The position numbers and the translations under genes were made by a program. The notes under the pieces were generated by a model, which saw only the letters and a list, made by a program, of their open reading frames with translations, was not told the origin of the DNA and searched no databases. A DNA stretch of 64,000 nt from Thozetella sp. PMI_491. Taxonomy: Eukaryota > Ascomycota > Sordariomycetes > Chaetosphaeriales > Chaetosphaeriaceae. Location: NCBI GenBank assembly GCA_021432635.1, contig MU270052.1, forward strand, positions 1-64,000, in the 5' to 3' direction. Positions 11,778 through 23,700 of this stretch are shown here, piece after piece (within the stretch, counting starts at the first letter, position 1; each line of letters starts with the position of its first letter).

Positions 11778-13280
11778 TCAGGAGCCTGGGCTTCTCCTCA
11801 TGCTCGTGCCCACTGACTGTCCCACCGCTGTGCCGCTCTCGCGGAGGAGCCGGAACGGCGCCTGGAGCCATGACGACCACGACGGCCCGAGGTAGCGGGC
11901 CAGTGATTCCAGCAAGTGTTCGCCGGTGGTATCACCGATAACCCAAAACGCCTTCCAGTAGTGAAGAAGTAGGAAATAATACCCGAGCACCACCAGGGCC
12001 TCCGGGCGGCCTTGCTCAAGCATCAGGGCAAAGGGCAAGTCGATCATGATGGGCCAGCTGATGGCAATGAACCCCCTGTCGCTCGGCCGCGGCAGCCCAG
12101 CGTCGAATGCCCATTGGAGGTGGTTTATGGCTTTTCTACACGCCTCCAGCGACTCACTCTCCATGTTTGTACCCGCATCTTCGATCCTCTGCCGGATGTC
12201 ATCACACTCAGTTCCCACGCCCTTCGCCGTGTACCACGCAATGCCTTGGTTGATGAGCGGCTCCAGTTCCGACGTCTGCAGATTAGACATGTGGCCGCGG
12301 AGAACCTTCTGGACGCCGCGGTGCAGGCGCATGTAGCCGGCGAAGCGGGCAAGCGTCATGGAGAAGTCATCATCCCGGAAGGAGAGCGTGTCGCAGAGCG
12401 CGTGGGTTCCCAAGATGGACGAAAAGATGAGAATCGGCACTCTCCGCGAAGAGTCCGAGCTCGAATCCCCCTCGACCATGGTATCGACGCCCGTGCTGTT
12501 GAACAGACTAAGCGCCCGGGTCTGGAGACGAATAGCCATGCCGTGGTAGTAGGCCGCCTGCTCTGGGTGCGCAGAGCCGTAGTGCCGCGCTGAGAGCGCC
12601 AGCACTTGGTACATGAGGTACGGTGTTTGGAGGGCGTACTTGGTGGTAACGGAGCGCATATGGGTTTCTTGATCGGTGAAAGTGACTCCAAAGGGATCGG
12701 TGAGGTAGTGGTGCAGCAAGGCCATATGTGCCATCTCGACCGAAACTTGGTCGCCCGGTGGCGGCGAGAATGGAGCGACCTCCGGAATCGCCGATGGCTG
12801 AGGACTGGAAGTGGTCACGGACGAGGGAGGCCCAGGCGGCGACCCGGCCGGACTCGCTGCCGAGGATCGGCTCGGCGCCGACGCCTTTGCTGTGTCTACG
12901 TCTGGGTAGGAGCACGCGCGGTCCGAAGTCCGGCAATTGACACACTGCGGCCTCGATTCGTCGCACTAGGGACACCAACGCAGCATGTCAGAACGGGTCT
13001 GGCGTTCCCAAACGACAGCCTACAGCCCGTGGCTATGCGACCGCGTCGGCGGCAGCACGACTCGGTAAGGTTGGCTCTAACAAGCCTGGGGAGGGATGGG
13101 GAGCGAGATTCACCGCACCGGGCTCGTACCTTCATGTGGCGCCTCTTGCATTCGAGGCATCCATGACGCTGCGGTAATGAATCAGCAAGGCGACAACAGA
13201 CATGGCTGCACCGCGCTCTGGTGTTAAGGGGGACTCAGGGGGTTGGCACATACCGACTTCTTGTGCGTCCTTCGGTGCAT
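11778..13280 (-). CDS. Zn2Cys6 transcription factor, Upc2-type
   Basis: Three exons are supported: 13280-13254 (27 bases), 13168-13130 (39 bases) and 12965-11778. Introns of 85 and 164 bases are both in phase 0, giving 417 residues. Joining them restores a perfect zinc cluster, residues 13-40, spaced C-x2-C-x6-C-x6-C-x2-C-x6-C, preceded by RRTHKKSRHGC. This is the form found in Upc2/sterol-uptake-type and many secondary-metabolism regulators. The first two exons are so short that a gene finder would probably start at the third exon and lose half of the zinc finger. After a Ser/Pro linker (40-75), the body (HMALLHHYLTDPF onward) matches the fungal-specific domain of this subgroup. The target genes are unknown. 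Its closest neighbour is the tyrosinase pseudogene, 1.6 kb upstream; regulation of it is speculative. Confidence 0.85.
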
Positions 13281-14899
13281 CGTCTTTCCTCTGGCCACGC
13301 TCAGGCCAGACGGCGACCCAATATTCAACCAAGGCAGCACTAATGGATGAACCAAAGAGTCGCCAGCACGCGGCGCGCAGTTTGGGACCTGGCGGGAAGG
13401 GAACAAAGATGTTCAAGATCACCTACAACAACTCCGGTCGCGCTTCAGCCATTTGCTGGGCTGCCTGGGCACCACAGTCGATCCGAGCTTTTAGTCTCAA
13501 CCCCGCCCTGCGAGGGCGACGCCTGACAGGTGTACCCCGTTGGGATGGAGGCTCAGGACCCCGGCCCATTCCCGGGATGACCCCACCTAGGGCTTTCAAC
13601 GCTTGAAGCTCCGTGACGAGACCACATGAAAGCCAGCGGCCCGGACACCTCTTTCGGACTCTAGGATCCTTGTCAGGTTGTTTTGCCCGACCCAATTTCC
13701 GTCTTTGGCTGCCACCTAGTCAGGGTGTCCCGGCAATTCAGGATTGGCCGTCCAAGCGGCAATCATCCACGGCCTGTTCTGCGCGGGCGCGAAAGCCCCC
13801 TTTTTCGCCAAGCCAGTCATGGCGTGCTGGATATTTGGCTAGAACTGCTACGCAAGCTAGGGTGCTACTTTACGCAGGGTGCGCGGGAAACGTAGCTAAT
13901 AACCCAGGAAAGGAAAAGGCTCTGAATGGCCTGTGGACTTACATGCTAGTACGGATAGTAGGCTGGCAAGTAAAACTAACAATATACTATGGTAGGAAAG
14001 CCTGCAACTGCTGGCGCTGTAGATTTGTAGTTCGCGCACGCTTCGGCGCTGCGAGGAGTTCACCACCAACCGAGGACCGCTCATGATGCCAGTCATAACG
14101 AAGCAACCGCTATTCAAGCTTCAAATCTCGGGGCACACGGCATCCATCTAATAGTCTATCCTGACCGAACCCAAAGTAGACGCCGCCCGTTTGGATCCTG
14201 GGCCGTCGTCGGAGCTAGGGTTACCTCGGGGAGCCCAAGCTTCCAGGGCAGCAAAAGTACAGACGCGGCTACATCCAATAGCGGAGCCGCTGGCACACGA
14301 CGCAAGCAAGGGCCAGATGCGATAGGATCGCGGAATGGCCGATGCTTCCTTAAATATGGAAGATTCAGGAGGGTGCCCCCCATGCCCCCATGCCGACACC
14401 AAACGGCGTCCATCAAGAACATCCTGGCTCAACAACCACTGCCAACCTTCCACGGAGTTTTTCCAATAAATCACTACGCCCGCGAATCAAGGGACGCTTC
14501 CCCAGGCTCTACTGCCGAGATGATCTCCACGCGGCATTCTCCGCTCCGGCACCTAGGAGCCATCCTGCGCTATGACCGGCCACATCGTAGCATTGCCGTA
14601 CCGGGGGAGAGCGGCCACCCCAACCGGCTGCACGTAGTCGATATCTTGTATCTGCACGCGCAGGCTAGGGACATTGCTAACGGAGATTGTTGCTCCCTCT
14701 CCCTATGCCCCAGGGTGTTAGTGACGCCATGCCGCGTAACCTTGCACCGGCTCCAGCCTTCCCCTCTCCTCATGTGATACTCGTAGTGGGCCGATACAGG
14801 GAAAATGGAGGCGAAACGGGAGCACGAGAGGGGGATGGAGCGTAAGGGAGAGGGGCAAGGGCGTACCGTATGGATTAATACCCTGACATACTCTTGCAG
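13281..14899. other. Intergenic between the Upc2-type gene and the tyrosinase relic
   Basis: No gene can be supported. Codon-like periodicity is absent and the frames are broken. Part may be the decayed 3' end of the tyrosinase copy, since a frame continues downstream from 15052 to 14570, but I cannot align it beyond about 14900. Confidence 0.45.
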
Positions 14900-16650
14900 A
14901 AACGATAAAGTGGGCGCTGCCATAGCGTTCTTCGCGCCGAACTCGAGCAGCACACGCTCCAGGGGTATGCTGGCAAAAGCCATCCCCCGAGCCGGGATGT
15001 TGAAGAGTGGCAGGCTCGCGATGGCCCGGCCCTCGACAACTAAGTTCACCACGCAGGGAGCGGCAGCTCAGCACGTTCGACCTCAATCTCGGCCGTGTAG
15101 TACTTGACCCGTGCGGATGAGCCGCTGCGGCTACCCTTATGATGCACGCGCTTGCTAACCGGCGCGCCGACCCCGTAGAGCACCTTCACTCTAGCACGAA
15201 CAGCCGAGGCCAGTTCCTCCGGCCGCATGGTACCCTCCTCCGACAGCTCTGGGTAGGTATACCCTAGGACCTCGATATCACGCACCGAATTACTTGTGTG
15301 GAACCTTTTGTCTGTCGAAGAAAGGCTTGAGTGGACTGTCCGCCGTTAGAACCGTACCTGCTGCGGTCCCAAACTGGCTCATAGATAGACTAGTCACATT
15401 AAACGTGGACTCATTGCAATGGATGGCCTGCCAGAGTGCTACGAGGCGGTCAATATTGGCGTAGTGCAGAAAACTGTTGTAGGCATAAGCCGCGTGACAC
15501 ATGCGAGTATACCGCAATAGCTGAGTATGCTTACAACAAGGGATCAAACACTGACCAGTTGACGTCCGTCATGGTCCCATTGGGGAAGCTCGCCCAGTTG
15601 TGCACCCCGTTATGCGGGTTCTCAAAACTAGGCCCACGAGAGTCCATGTAGGCCATGACGTCAAAGTTTGGGACCGTGTGAAAGTGTCATACTGGAACGG
15701 ACCGTCAGCCTGCCCGCCTGTGTAATCGCCTAGGCCAGGCCTTGGATATAAGTGCTACTTACAACCTCGTAGGCAGCATTCGCACCATTCTCATCCAAAT
15801 GGCTATCCGACTCTGCCGCATTGTTCTTTAGGGTGGCGATTCGACACCTCGGCATCTGCTGATACATGGCTAAGCTGCCCCCGAAGCCATTTCCAGTCGC
15901 GAGCTGCTAGAAGCGATAGCTGTAAAACGGATTCCTCACAGACTCTCGGCTGTCCGTGCCATTGACGGTAACATTGACCGAGAGGACCGCTAGAGGCAGC
16001 TCCACCCTCGAGGCACAGTCCCAGTATGCTAGGCGTAAGTTTTGTGTCGCGGCTTGGTATTCTGGTTGGAGCCCTGGGGAGGATTTTCTCGCGACGTCCT
16101 GGGCGGTAGAGACTAATGTTTGGAAGGCATCATTAGCCTAGCCCGTCATAGTCAGCCTCAGTGCCCCTATCTCAAAAAGAGCCAAATACAGCCGATGCTA
16201 AGTAGTGAATAGGAGATCCTGTCTCGGTTAGCGGCAGCTCTCAGAAGGGGTAGGCGGTGGTAACGAACGCTACGAGGGCAATACCCTGCGTCCTCGGCCC
16301 CTGAGGCTGACTCGACTCCGTTCTACGGGATGAATGGAAGACCATGGATTCCTACGCGAGATCTTCGCTAGTAACCTGATCCAGGTGTTTGGTTGGCAGT
16401 TCAGGGACAGCCTTACCCGCTATCTAAAAGTAGGATAATTCCTCGGACTCATCGGCCTCCTGGAGGGATGCCAGAGATAAGACATAGAGGTCCCTGAGCC
16501 AGTCAGAACAGCCTCCCCTGCCGGGTCCCCCAAGCTCGTGGTTACCATTGCGTATCCCCACGCGAGTACAAGTCATTTATGTTCTGCCGCGACGGCCGCT
16601 GACCCGTGTTAATGTCGATCCCGGTCAGCACCCCCTTGATGGGAATGGGC
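14900..16650 (-). pseudogene. Tyrosinase (type-3 copper monophenol oxidase) pseudogene
   Basis: Family motifs follow in correct order on the minus strand. The N-terminal PIPIKGVLTGIDINTGQRPS with downstream NDLYSRGDTQW is at 16640-16546. DLYVLSLASLQEADESEE comes after an intact 51-base GT-AG intron (16545-16494). Then HRLYLALFE, LRLAYWDCA, ENPHNGVHNWAS (about 15610), FLHYANIDRLVALWQAIH (about 15470), SPLKPFFD, and a Tyr-C-like end (SLPLFNIPARG, about 14990). It is broken. At least four in-frame TAG codons lie at 16424-16426, 16323-16325, 16138-16140 and 15907-15909, at places where relatives have Gln, Trp or similar. There is also a likely frameshift near 16230-16290. A copper-B His is Tyr (codon 15461-15463) and the family YWDW is YWDC. 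Most changes are C-to-T or G-to-A, as repeat-induced point mutation would make. An intact gene would make a melanin-related phenol oxidase. Confidence 0.85.
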
Positions 16651-19600
16651 TCTGAATGGGCCGCCGCCCGAGGCAAAGTGGTGCTGAGAAGGCTGTAGGT
16701 GAGAAATGCCCCCCACATCGCTGTCTTCGGGCCTGGCGGGTGTTAGTCCACGAACGGAGGAAGAGGGCCAGGCTGATGGCGTAAGCTGCCCTGCAAGTGC
16801 CTGAGACGCTCGACAACAGGGGAGACGCACTGACCTGTTTATCATGGGGGCAGCCAGCCTCTATCATTATCAGGACCGACCTCGTCTCGGACAGAGCCCA
16901 ACGAACCTCCATGCCTACGCGCGTGCCGCTGGTCATGGTAATGCGTTCACGAACTCTGTGATCTTTGAGCACAAGACTACTGTGGCGCAACCTCCACTAG
17001 TCTGCGTGGTAAGGCCGTGTAGAAGGGTGAGATCCTTAAGCGGATGGCCAGGGGGCAGGAAGCCAGGAGGCGAGCTTGCATACAGCCATCGGGGCGGCCC
17101 ACGATCGGCTGCCGGCGTTGAGCCCGAAGGATGGGATGCACGTCGTAGATCGCGGCGTTCTCGGTGGCACGCGCATGCGGCGGAGACCAGAGCAAGAAAA
17201 TAAAATGTTAAAAAAAATAAAAGTCGGCTGAACGGCCCCGTACCAATCAATACCTGGGTACTCCGTAGATTGCATCCCTGGTATTAACACGGCAGGTGCC
17301 ATAGAAGTACACACCGGACGCGGGGGGGGAAGGTGGCAGGGACGGCCTGGAAACGGCTAAAGAGCAGGGAGTCTGAGTTGTGGCTGACCGGGGAGCCTTT
17401 CCCGGCATCCAAAGCGCCTCGATTGGTGTGGGTTTCTCCGGCCTCTTACCAATTATGCTCTTGTAATCACTGTAGATTTCCATCCGTGTCATGGTCTGTC
17501 TTCCCTTTCCTTTCTTTTTCTCCCCCCTTTCTTGCTTTTTCCTCCTTCACGGCCACCCCCTCGTTCCAGACCGGGGGGTGCCGGGCTGACACTGTACACA
17601 CGCTGGAGGCCCCGGAAGGCTGTCTAAGGAACCGCAGAGGAGCAAGAGCGCCGAAAAATGGGCCATGCAGCGTTTCCTGTCACCGACGGCCACACCCCGC
17701 TTGCCTGCATTTCCCAGTTGGCTGGCGACCATGGCCACCCCGAAAGGCGATGCGCACAGCGGGCGCGTGGCATGCTTGCTTCTGGCGGGAGGATGAAGAA
17801 TAATTGCCGGGCCCGCTCGACCGCTGTCGATCACCCGTGAGGGGCGAGCCGTGCTGGCGGGTTGGCGCCGTAAGCTGCTTATACAACACGCGAAGGGGCT
17901 CACAGGACGAGAAACGTGGAATCGGATCATCAGTCCCACAAGGGGTGAGTAAAAGTTGTCAGACCGTCCACAGCAAGGCGGGCCTTGCCCCTTCAATACA
18001 CGATTCAATCGGCTCCCCTGACCAGCTGCAGATACATCAAGGCCAGGAGAGAGACGGGGGCCGCGCTTGCTCACCGCTCCACGCGACCCAATGCTCGCAG
18101 TAGCCGTGTGAGACTCAGTCCGGCCTTGAGAGCCAACCCTTTCCATCTGCGGCTGCAAGGCTCAAGTCTGAGAGGTCACGGTCGCGCGCCACACACGGCA
18201 AAAGCGAGCACGATGTGACAAGCTTATCCTGGCCACTGGATAAGAGATGGTGCGTCGACGAGAGCGGGAGATGGGGGGGAGGGAGGCAGAATGTGTCACC
18301 GAGCGCTTGCGAGGCATCTAGATGGCTGCGGAGACCGGCTCAGTCCCAGTGGGCGCACCCTCCGAGGCGTGAGACAGCCCCTCATACGCAACGGCGAGGT
18401 GTGTTCGCTGGCTTTGAAGCCTTAAGATTGTCATGCAACGAAACCTGGGCGGCAAAGGGTTGCATCTCGAACCCGTCTGTTCGAGCCGATGTTGAGCACG
18501 TACGAGCTGGGAATGCTTTGACGAGAGCACGTCGAGCATCATGTGACCAAATGGTTGTTACTTCGTGGTGACCCTGGTGCTCCTCCTGCCCAGAGGAGCG
18601 AAGCATCCCGTAAATTGCGGTCTAATTCGGGCAGGATAGCACCGTAGTGAGCGGCTTGGTTGGTCAGATCCAAAGGGTGGGTTGTTTGTTTGGCGGGAGC
18701 CGGGACCTACGTGCAACGAGCAGCCACGGCTTGGGCTGCTGTGGCACTGTTGTATCTGGCTCAATGTGTGGAGTCTCGCCGGGCCTGTTCCCTGATTCAA
18801 CAAACACAACAGGCTCTCGCAAAGTAGTACCTTTCCAAGAGGTGGAGAGGCAACTACATGGTTGACCGGTGGTGATGCCCGGGAGCATGGCGCCTGTCGC
18901 CTAGGCAGTGTGGGCTGGCACCAGGCGTGAGAACATGCAGCGAGCAGCACCCCTCTTCCCTAAACCGGCATGCAGCAAGTCTTCCCGAGTCTGAAGCGGA
19001 GGCGGCCCCTGGAGGGGGATCAAGTCAAAAGCACTCATGATTCGTAGCTTATCTAAGAGGGCAGATTCTGCCTCGAGCAAAGGACCAGCAATGGGCGCCG
19101 CGGTAGTAAACCCCCCAGCCCGCGTGTGCATTAAACAGTTGAAAGTATTTTCCCGTAACGAAGAAGGACTTTTGTACCAGCCACAAGATGAGAGTGACTT
19201 CCTAGAAACCCCTCTGTGGACCTCCTGGCACGCCGCCTAGGCCGCAGCACCGCATGGCCGGGCAGGCCAAGCAGCGGCATGGATAGATATAAAAGGGACA
19301 GCCGAACGGAAGCCTTTCTCCATAACGCCGTGCAGATTACTTTTCTTCTCTGACCCGCTCTTTCCCGCCTGTAAGCCTGTGAAACTTTTTGTCAAAAAAA
19401 CGCCGCAGAGAAACATCCACCCGAAAGAGTTATGGCGATGGTCTATTTGTAGTAGCTGTTGCCCCAAATTTTATGGCCATGCGCCGAGTGACCATGCCGC
19501 CTCGCCCGATAGATGATGGGACGGGTTACCGGGTGGGGGCGGGCGTGGGAGTATTGGGAAAGCGTGTGCCACCGCATGGACTCCTCGGCCAGGGGGCGGT

Positions 19601-19664
19601 GTCTTCCCTTTTGTTTTCGCCGTTACTCCGGTTCGCGGATGCTGACGCATGCTGCATGAGTGCT
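16651..19664. other. 3 kb gene-poor gap
   Basis: No convincing coding region on either strand. The first few hundred bases should hold the former promoter of the tyrosinase copy. A strong TATA-like element lies at about 19286-19296 on the plus strand (listed separately). Confidence 0.45.
19283..19365 (+). promoter_or_regulatory. Promoter-like TATA plus CT-rich element facing the aldolase 3' end
   Basis: GATATAAAAGG at 19286-19296 is close to the consensus TATA box. It is followed about 45-75 bases later by a pyrimidine-rich run (about 19337-19370), as at many fungal start sites. No protein gene lies downstream in this direction; the sequence runs into the 3' end of the convergent aldolase gene, so any product would be noncoding or antisense. 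Inferred from motif arrangement only. Confidence 0.3.
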
Positions 19665-20792
19665 TCACAACGACTTCTCGAGGAGGACAAGGTCCCGGAA
19701 TCCCTCCTTCCACTGCTTTGTCTGCTCCGCGGTAGGCTTGGGAAGCGGCCTCCGGGCCGTGCCGCCATAGCCCATCCACGCCTGGAGTCCCGCCTTCACT
19801 CCGACGACGCCGCCCTGGATCGCGGTCCAGTCGCCTTGGGAGACGACCTCTTGAATATCCTGTGCCTCTGCAACCTTGCCCTTCTTGTAGAGCGCGATGG
19901 TTTGGATGCAGGCCTTGGGGGCAATGTTGGCGAGGCCCGCTAGAATTCCGTGCCCCCCGGCGACGAGCGACTGAATCGAGAAGTCGGCCGAGCCAGCAAG
20001 GACAAGGAACTCTGGCTTCTCTGGATCCTGGTTCTTGGAGAGCTTGCGTGTGGCGGCGGCGATCCGGTTGAGCTTACCGGTGTTCCCGCACGTAAGCTTC
20101 ACGCCAACGATGTTGGGATGCTCGGCAAGCTTGAGGATGACGTCCGAGGAGAGGTCCATACCTCCGACGGCACCGGGAAAGTTGTAAATGATGATGGGGA
20201 TTGGCGACTCCTGGGCAACAGAGGTGAAGTATTCGTAAATGGTCTCCGAGGACGGGGCAAACAAGGAGGCATAGTACGATGGCGGGAGCACCAGGGCGTA
20301 GTCACCGCCTGCCTCCCACGCCTCGGCGCAGTACAAAATGGTCTCGCGCGTGCTCTGGGAACCGCAGCCAACGATGATGGGCATGTGGGAGTAGCCGGCG
20401 TCGTCAAGCGCCTTGCGCGTTGTAGCCGTGACCAACTGCCTCTCTTGATGTGTGAGGTGGACCGCCTCTCCGTTGGAGCCCTGAGTGGCGAGCCCGGTCA
20501 CGCCGGCACGGGCCAGTCGCACCGCATGGCGGGCAATGGTGGCCGTGTCCACGTCTTCTGTGTCCTCGTCGAAGAAGCACATTGTGGGCACATAGACGCC
20601 CGGCACCAACGGCCGGGTCATGTGGAAGCCGTCCAGCGAGTTGCTGTCATAGGAGCTGCTCAGCGGCGACTGGGATTCTCCCGGTGTGAGGTTCCCGAAC
20701 CGGAGGCCAGATGCCGTTGGCCGGTACGGGTTCCTATTGAAGCCCGCGGTAAAGCTTCCCGCCGGGGAAGGCGCATCGTTGTGGGGAGACAT
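19665..20792 (-). CDS. DapA-family aldolase (HOGA- or keto-deoxy-galactonate aldolase-like)
   Basis: A single exon of 375 residues from the ATG at 20792. The frame stays open upstream to 21140, but that part is Pro/Ser/Leu-rich and contains a C13 run, so I treat it as 5' leader. It is a class I aldolase of the dihydrodipicolinate synthase family. The GSNGE substrate loop is at 105-109, the catalytic Tyr at 203 (IIIYNFPG), and the Schiff-base Lys at 232 (GVKLTCGN). Fungi make lysine by the aminoadipate route, so lysine synthesis is unlikely. Likely reactions are cleavage of 4-hydroxy-2-oxoglutarate to pyruvate and glyoxylate, or of 2-keto-3-deoxy-L-galactonate in D-galacturonate breakdown (the GaaC/Lga1 step). 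The first 60 residues are Ser/Pro-rich with no clear mitochondrial signal. Fold assignment is secure; substrate is open. Confidence 0.88.
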   Translation of the reverse strand: MSPHNDAPSPAGSFTAGFNRNPYRPTASGLRFGNLTPGESQSPLSSSYDSNSLDGFHMTRPLVPGVYVPTMCFFDEDTEDVDTATIARHAVRLARAGVTGLATQGSNGEAVHLTHQERQLVTATTRKALDDAGYSHMPIIVGCGSQSTRETILYCAEAWEAGGDYALVLPPSYYASLFAPSSETIYEYFTSVAQESPIPIIIYNFPGAVGGMDLSSDVILKLAEHPNIVGVKLTCGNTGKLNRIAAATRKLSKNQDPEKPEFLVLAGSADFSIQSLVAGGHGILAGLANIAPKACIQTIALYKKGKVAEAQDIQEVVSQGDWTAIQGGVVGVKAGLQAWMGYGGTARRPLPKPTAEQTKQWKEGFRDLVLLEKSL

Positions 20793-23700
20793 GGTGATGA
20801 CGAAGGATAAGGGTAGGGCACACCACTGATTACCACCGAGCAGGAGAGGGGGGGGGGGGGAGTAGACAGGGAGAGTGATGGCCAGGAACTGAGAGTTGGT
20901 GAGGAGGATACGGGCTCTAAGTGAAGTAGATGGAGGGATGGTGCTGGGAGGTGATCTAAGACTTAAGACTGAAGGAAAGGGGGGAATGGGAATGTGACTG
21001 GTATTTGTACGTAGAAGTTCGCGGTCTAGTAAGTTCGGGGAAGGGATCCAGGGGACGACAGGCTCGTCTCGTGCCCGGACGAAGTACTCAAGGGTGGGAA
21101 GGAACAAAGGAAGGGAAGCGGTGTCAATGATACGGCTCACTCGACGGCCCCGAGCGTGATACCGTAGGTACGGAGTACTTCTGGTCTTCTTTTGCCCCGG
21201 TCCCTCTGACGCCTTGCCCGGCTTGGTGGCGCTCGAGGAGGTCTCCCTGTTGGGACTTGGCTAGTGCCGCCGCACAACTCCGACGGCGGCCATCGCCCAT
21301 GTAACAGGGCAGAGTACGTACCGGAGATGGAAAAGCTGGAGAGAGAAAGAGGCAGGCCATTGGGGTCGCAGGGTCGATTGTGATTTGTCTACGGCAGAGT
21401 CGCCTACAGCAAGTCCAGCAAGGGGGAGGGATGCCCTAGGGTTTCGGCGGAGGCCCCAGGGCCTCAAGGAAGTCGGCACAGTGCGATTTACCAAGCGACC
21501 GGGGAACCTCAAAACTTGGCGCTGGGCCGGGTCTGGAGAAGGAGGTTCGAGCACGACAGGGGCAAGACAAGGGACCCAGGATCACAGAGCAAGAAATGTG
21601 GGTTCCTGTGTGGGGGTTAGCTCGAGACAAGGAGCGTGGCCACAGGGAAACTTGGGGAAGACAAAATGGTCAGACGAGACTAGCCCGGAAGGGCAGTAGG
21701 CTCTTCCGACCTCACTCCATCTCGACTCTGCTCGCCGGCCACCTCAGCCCCCAGCAGAGAGAGAGCGCCCAGGCACTGGGGTCGGCTGCTGCGGGGAAGA
21801 GGGCAGCTGCCCGCCGGCTGTCCCGGTACTAGAAGAAGGATGCAGTGCAGTAGCGAGGGGCAAGCGCCCGCTGCGTGTTGGGCAGTCGTACATGATGGAA
21901 TACGACCAAGGGACCATCAGGTTCGCTACTGCTAGATGGACACCACTCTACAGAATGTCCCAGCGCCACAAGACCGGTTGCATGGCAGACGGGATTGGCT
22001 CTCTTTTTTCCTCCAGCCTCTGAAAGACAGGGGCTTAGCACCATGGCGAGGGTGATCAGCGACCAGCCACGCCGCCAGGCAGGCAGGTAGGCAGGCCGGG
22101 ATGCCGGCGAGGATGCGCCGCCCACGTCGCTCTGTCATCATGACTGAATAAGCGGCATCCCCTTTAGGGCACAAGAGAGCGTCGTCATAGGCCTCGAGCA
22201 ATTGACCTCTCAGGGCTCGAGGACGGGGTTCCGTAGGCGCTGGGCCTCCGTCAAGTCTGGTCTCGTGCGTGCCCCTTTCTCAGCCCTTACCACATGTGGC
22301 TGGCTGCCATTTTCCCACGTCTCTCTCCAGCGCGCCTGTCCCGGGCAACCGCGCAGGCAACGCATGGGCTCGCCTCATGGCGACCGCCGCCGGCCAGCAA
22401 AGCCCGAGGCGGGGAAGGCGCGGGTGCAGGCCGACGTAGCATTCGTACCTTGTGCACTTTCTGGGCACGTAAAAACAAAATACAAGGCAGGATTGCGCGC
22501 CCAACCTCGAACGAAGACAACATCATGACGACAGTAATGATTCTAGGGCAAGCCTAAGGGAGCGGGGGAGAGAGAGCCATAGGCTTAGATTCTGGCCTGA
22601 TTCCACGCACGCCCCGCTGCTAAAGGCGAGGCAGCCTCAAGCTGATGCTTCCTTCCCCTTTCTGCATGTTCATTCTATATTCGGGTCTACTGGGTGCTGT
22701 AATTGGACGTTGCTCCGGGCGCCCATTACTACTGTATGCCCACGTTGCTTTTTATCTCTTTGCAGTTGAATGCAGGAAAAAGCGAGCCTTGACCAGGGGG
22801 GGTTGGTTAGGCGCGGTAGGGAACATGACGGCTATCGGCTAGCAAGGCAGGTGCTGCGACCAGGGAGGCCATCAAGCCAGGATCGCTAAATGCGCGTTTT
22901 GCGCTGGTGCTCAGCAGTCACTTCCAAGCCAGCGAATTGGTTCACCGGGCACAGGGCCCCGTGGTCTGTTGCGTGTCGCCAGCACCCATTTCGTCACAGG
23001 CAATGGAGGCAATCTAGCCGGGATTGATTGGCAAGATCGGTCGCCTAGCTGGCACGTACTCCCAGCAGGCTGGGAGCTGAAGCACCCAAGTCGGCCCTAG
23101 TACACGCGGTGGCTCGGCCGGGAGGGGCGAGGGGTGGGCGGGGGTTCGTGAGAGGTATTTCCGGAAGTTCTCGGGCTCGGCCGGGCCAGTCGGTCTCCCA
23201 TAGTGTAATTTGAGCATCATGCAACTGGCCACTCCCCTGGGTCCCTGTGGAGGTGGGTGGGTGAACGGGAGGAACGAGGTGCGCGGCCGCAACTGGCGGT
23301 CAGGACGACGAAAGCGATCAACAAGGGTGCGTGCTTCGGAAACAGATGATGATTGTCGGGGGCTTGTCGTCAGCATCGGTCTGCTGATGCTATTGACGCT
23401 GCCAGTAAACTGGGGAAAAGTGGTCATAGGGTCAAGTTAGCGCCGCAAGATAAAGTGTGTCTGTTTGGTGTGGCATAGAGAACATTCTCTCCAGGTGCTT
23501 GCAAACAGGGATGACGGTCATTGCGAACGAAAAGGGCTGCGGGTCGGGAGAGTAGCCAGGAGGGGAACGTCCCGCCAAGAGACTATGAGCCGCTCCTCGG
23601 TCACACAGCCCTGAACGATAAGAAAAGACAAGGTAGGAGACAGCCGTGAGCTCTGACAGATCGTGAGCCTTGCCGGCGGCGGCAGTGGTGCTCCCTCGAG

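Noticed and set aside
13132-13422. 96-codon minus-strand frame upstream of the Upc2-type gene
   Set aside because: The spliced model with 27- and 39-base exons explains this region better by restoring the complete zinc cluster.
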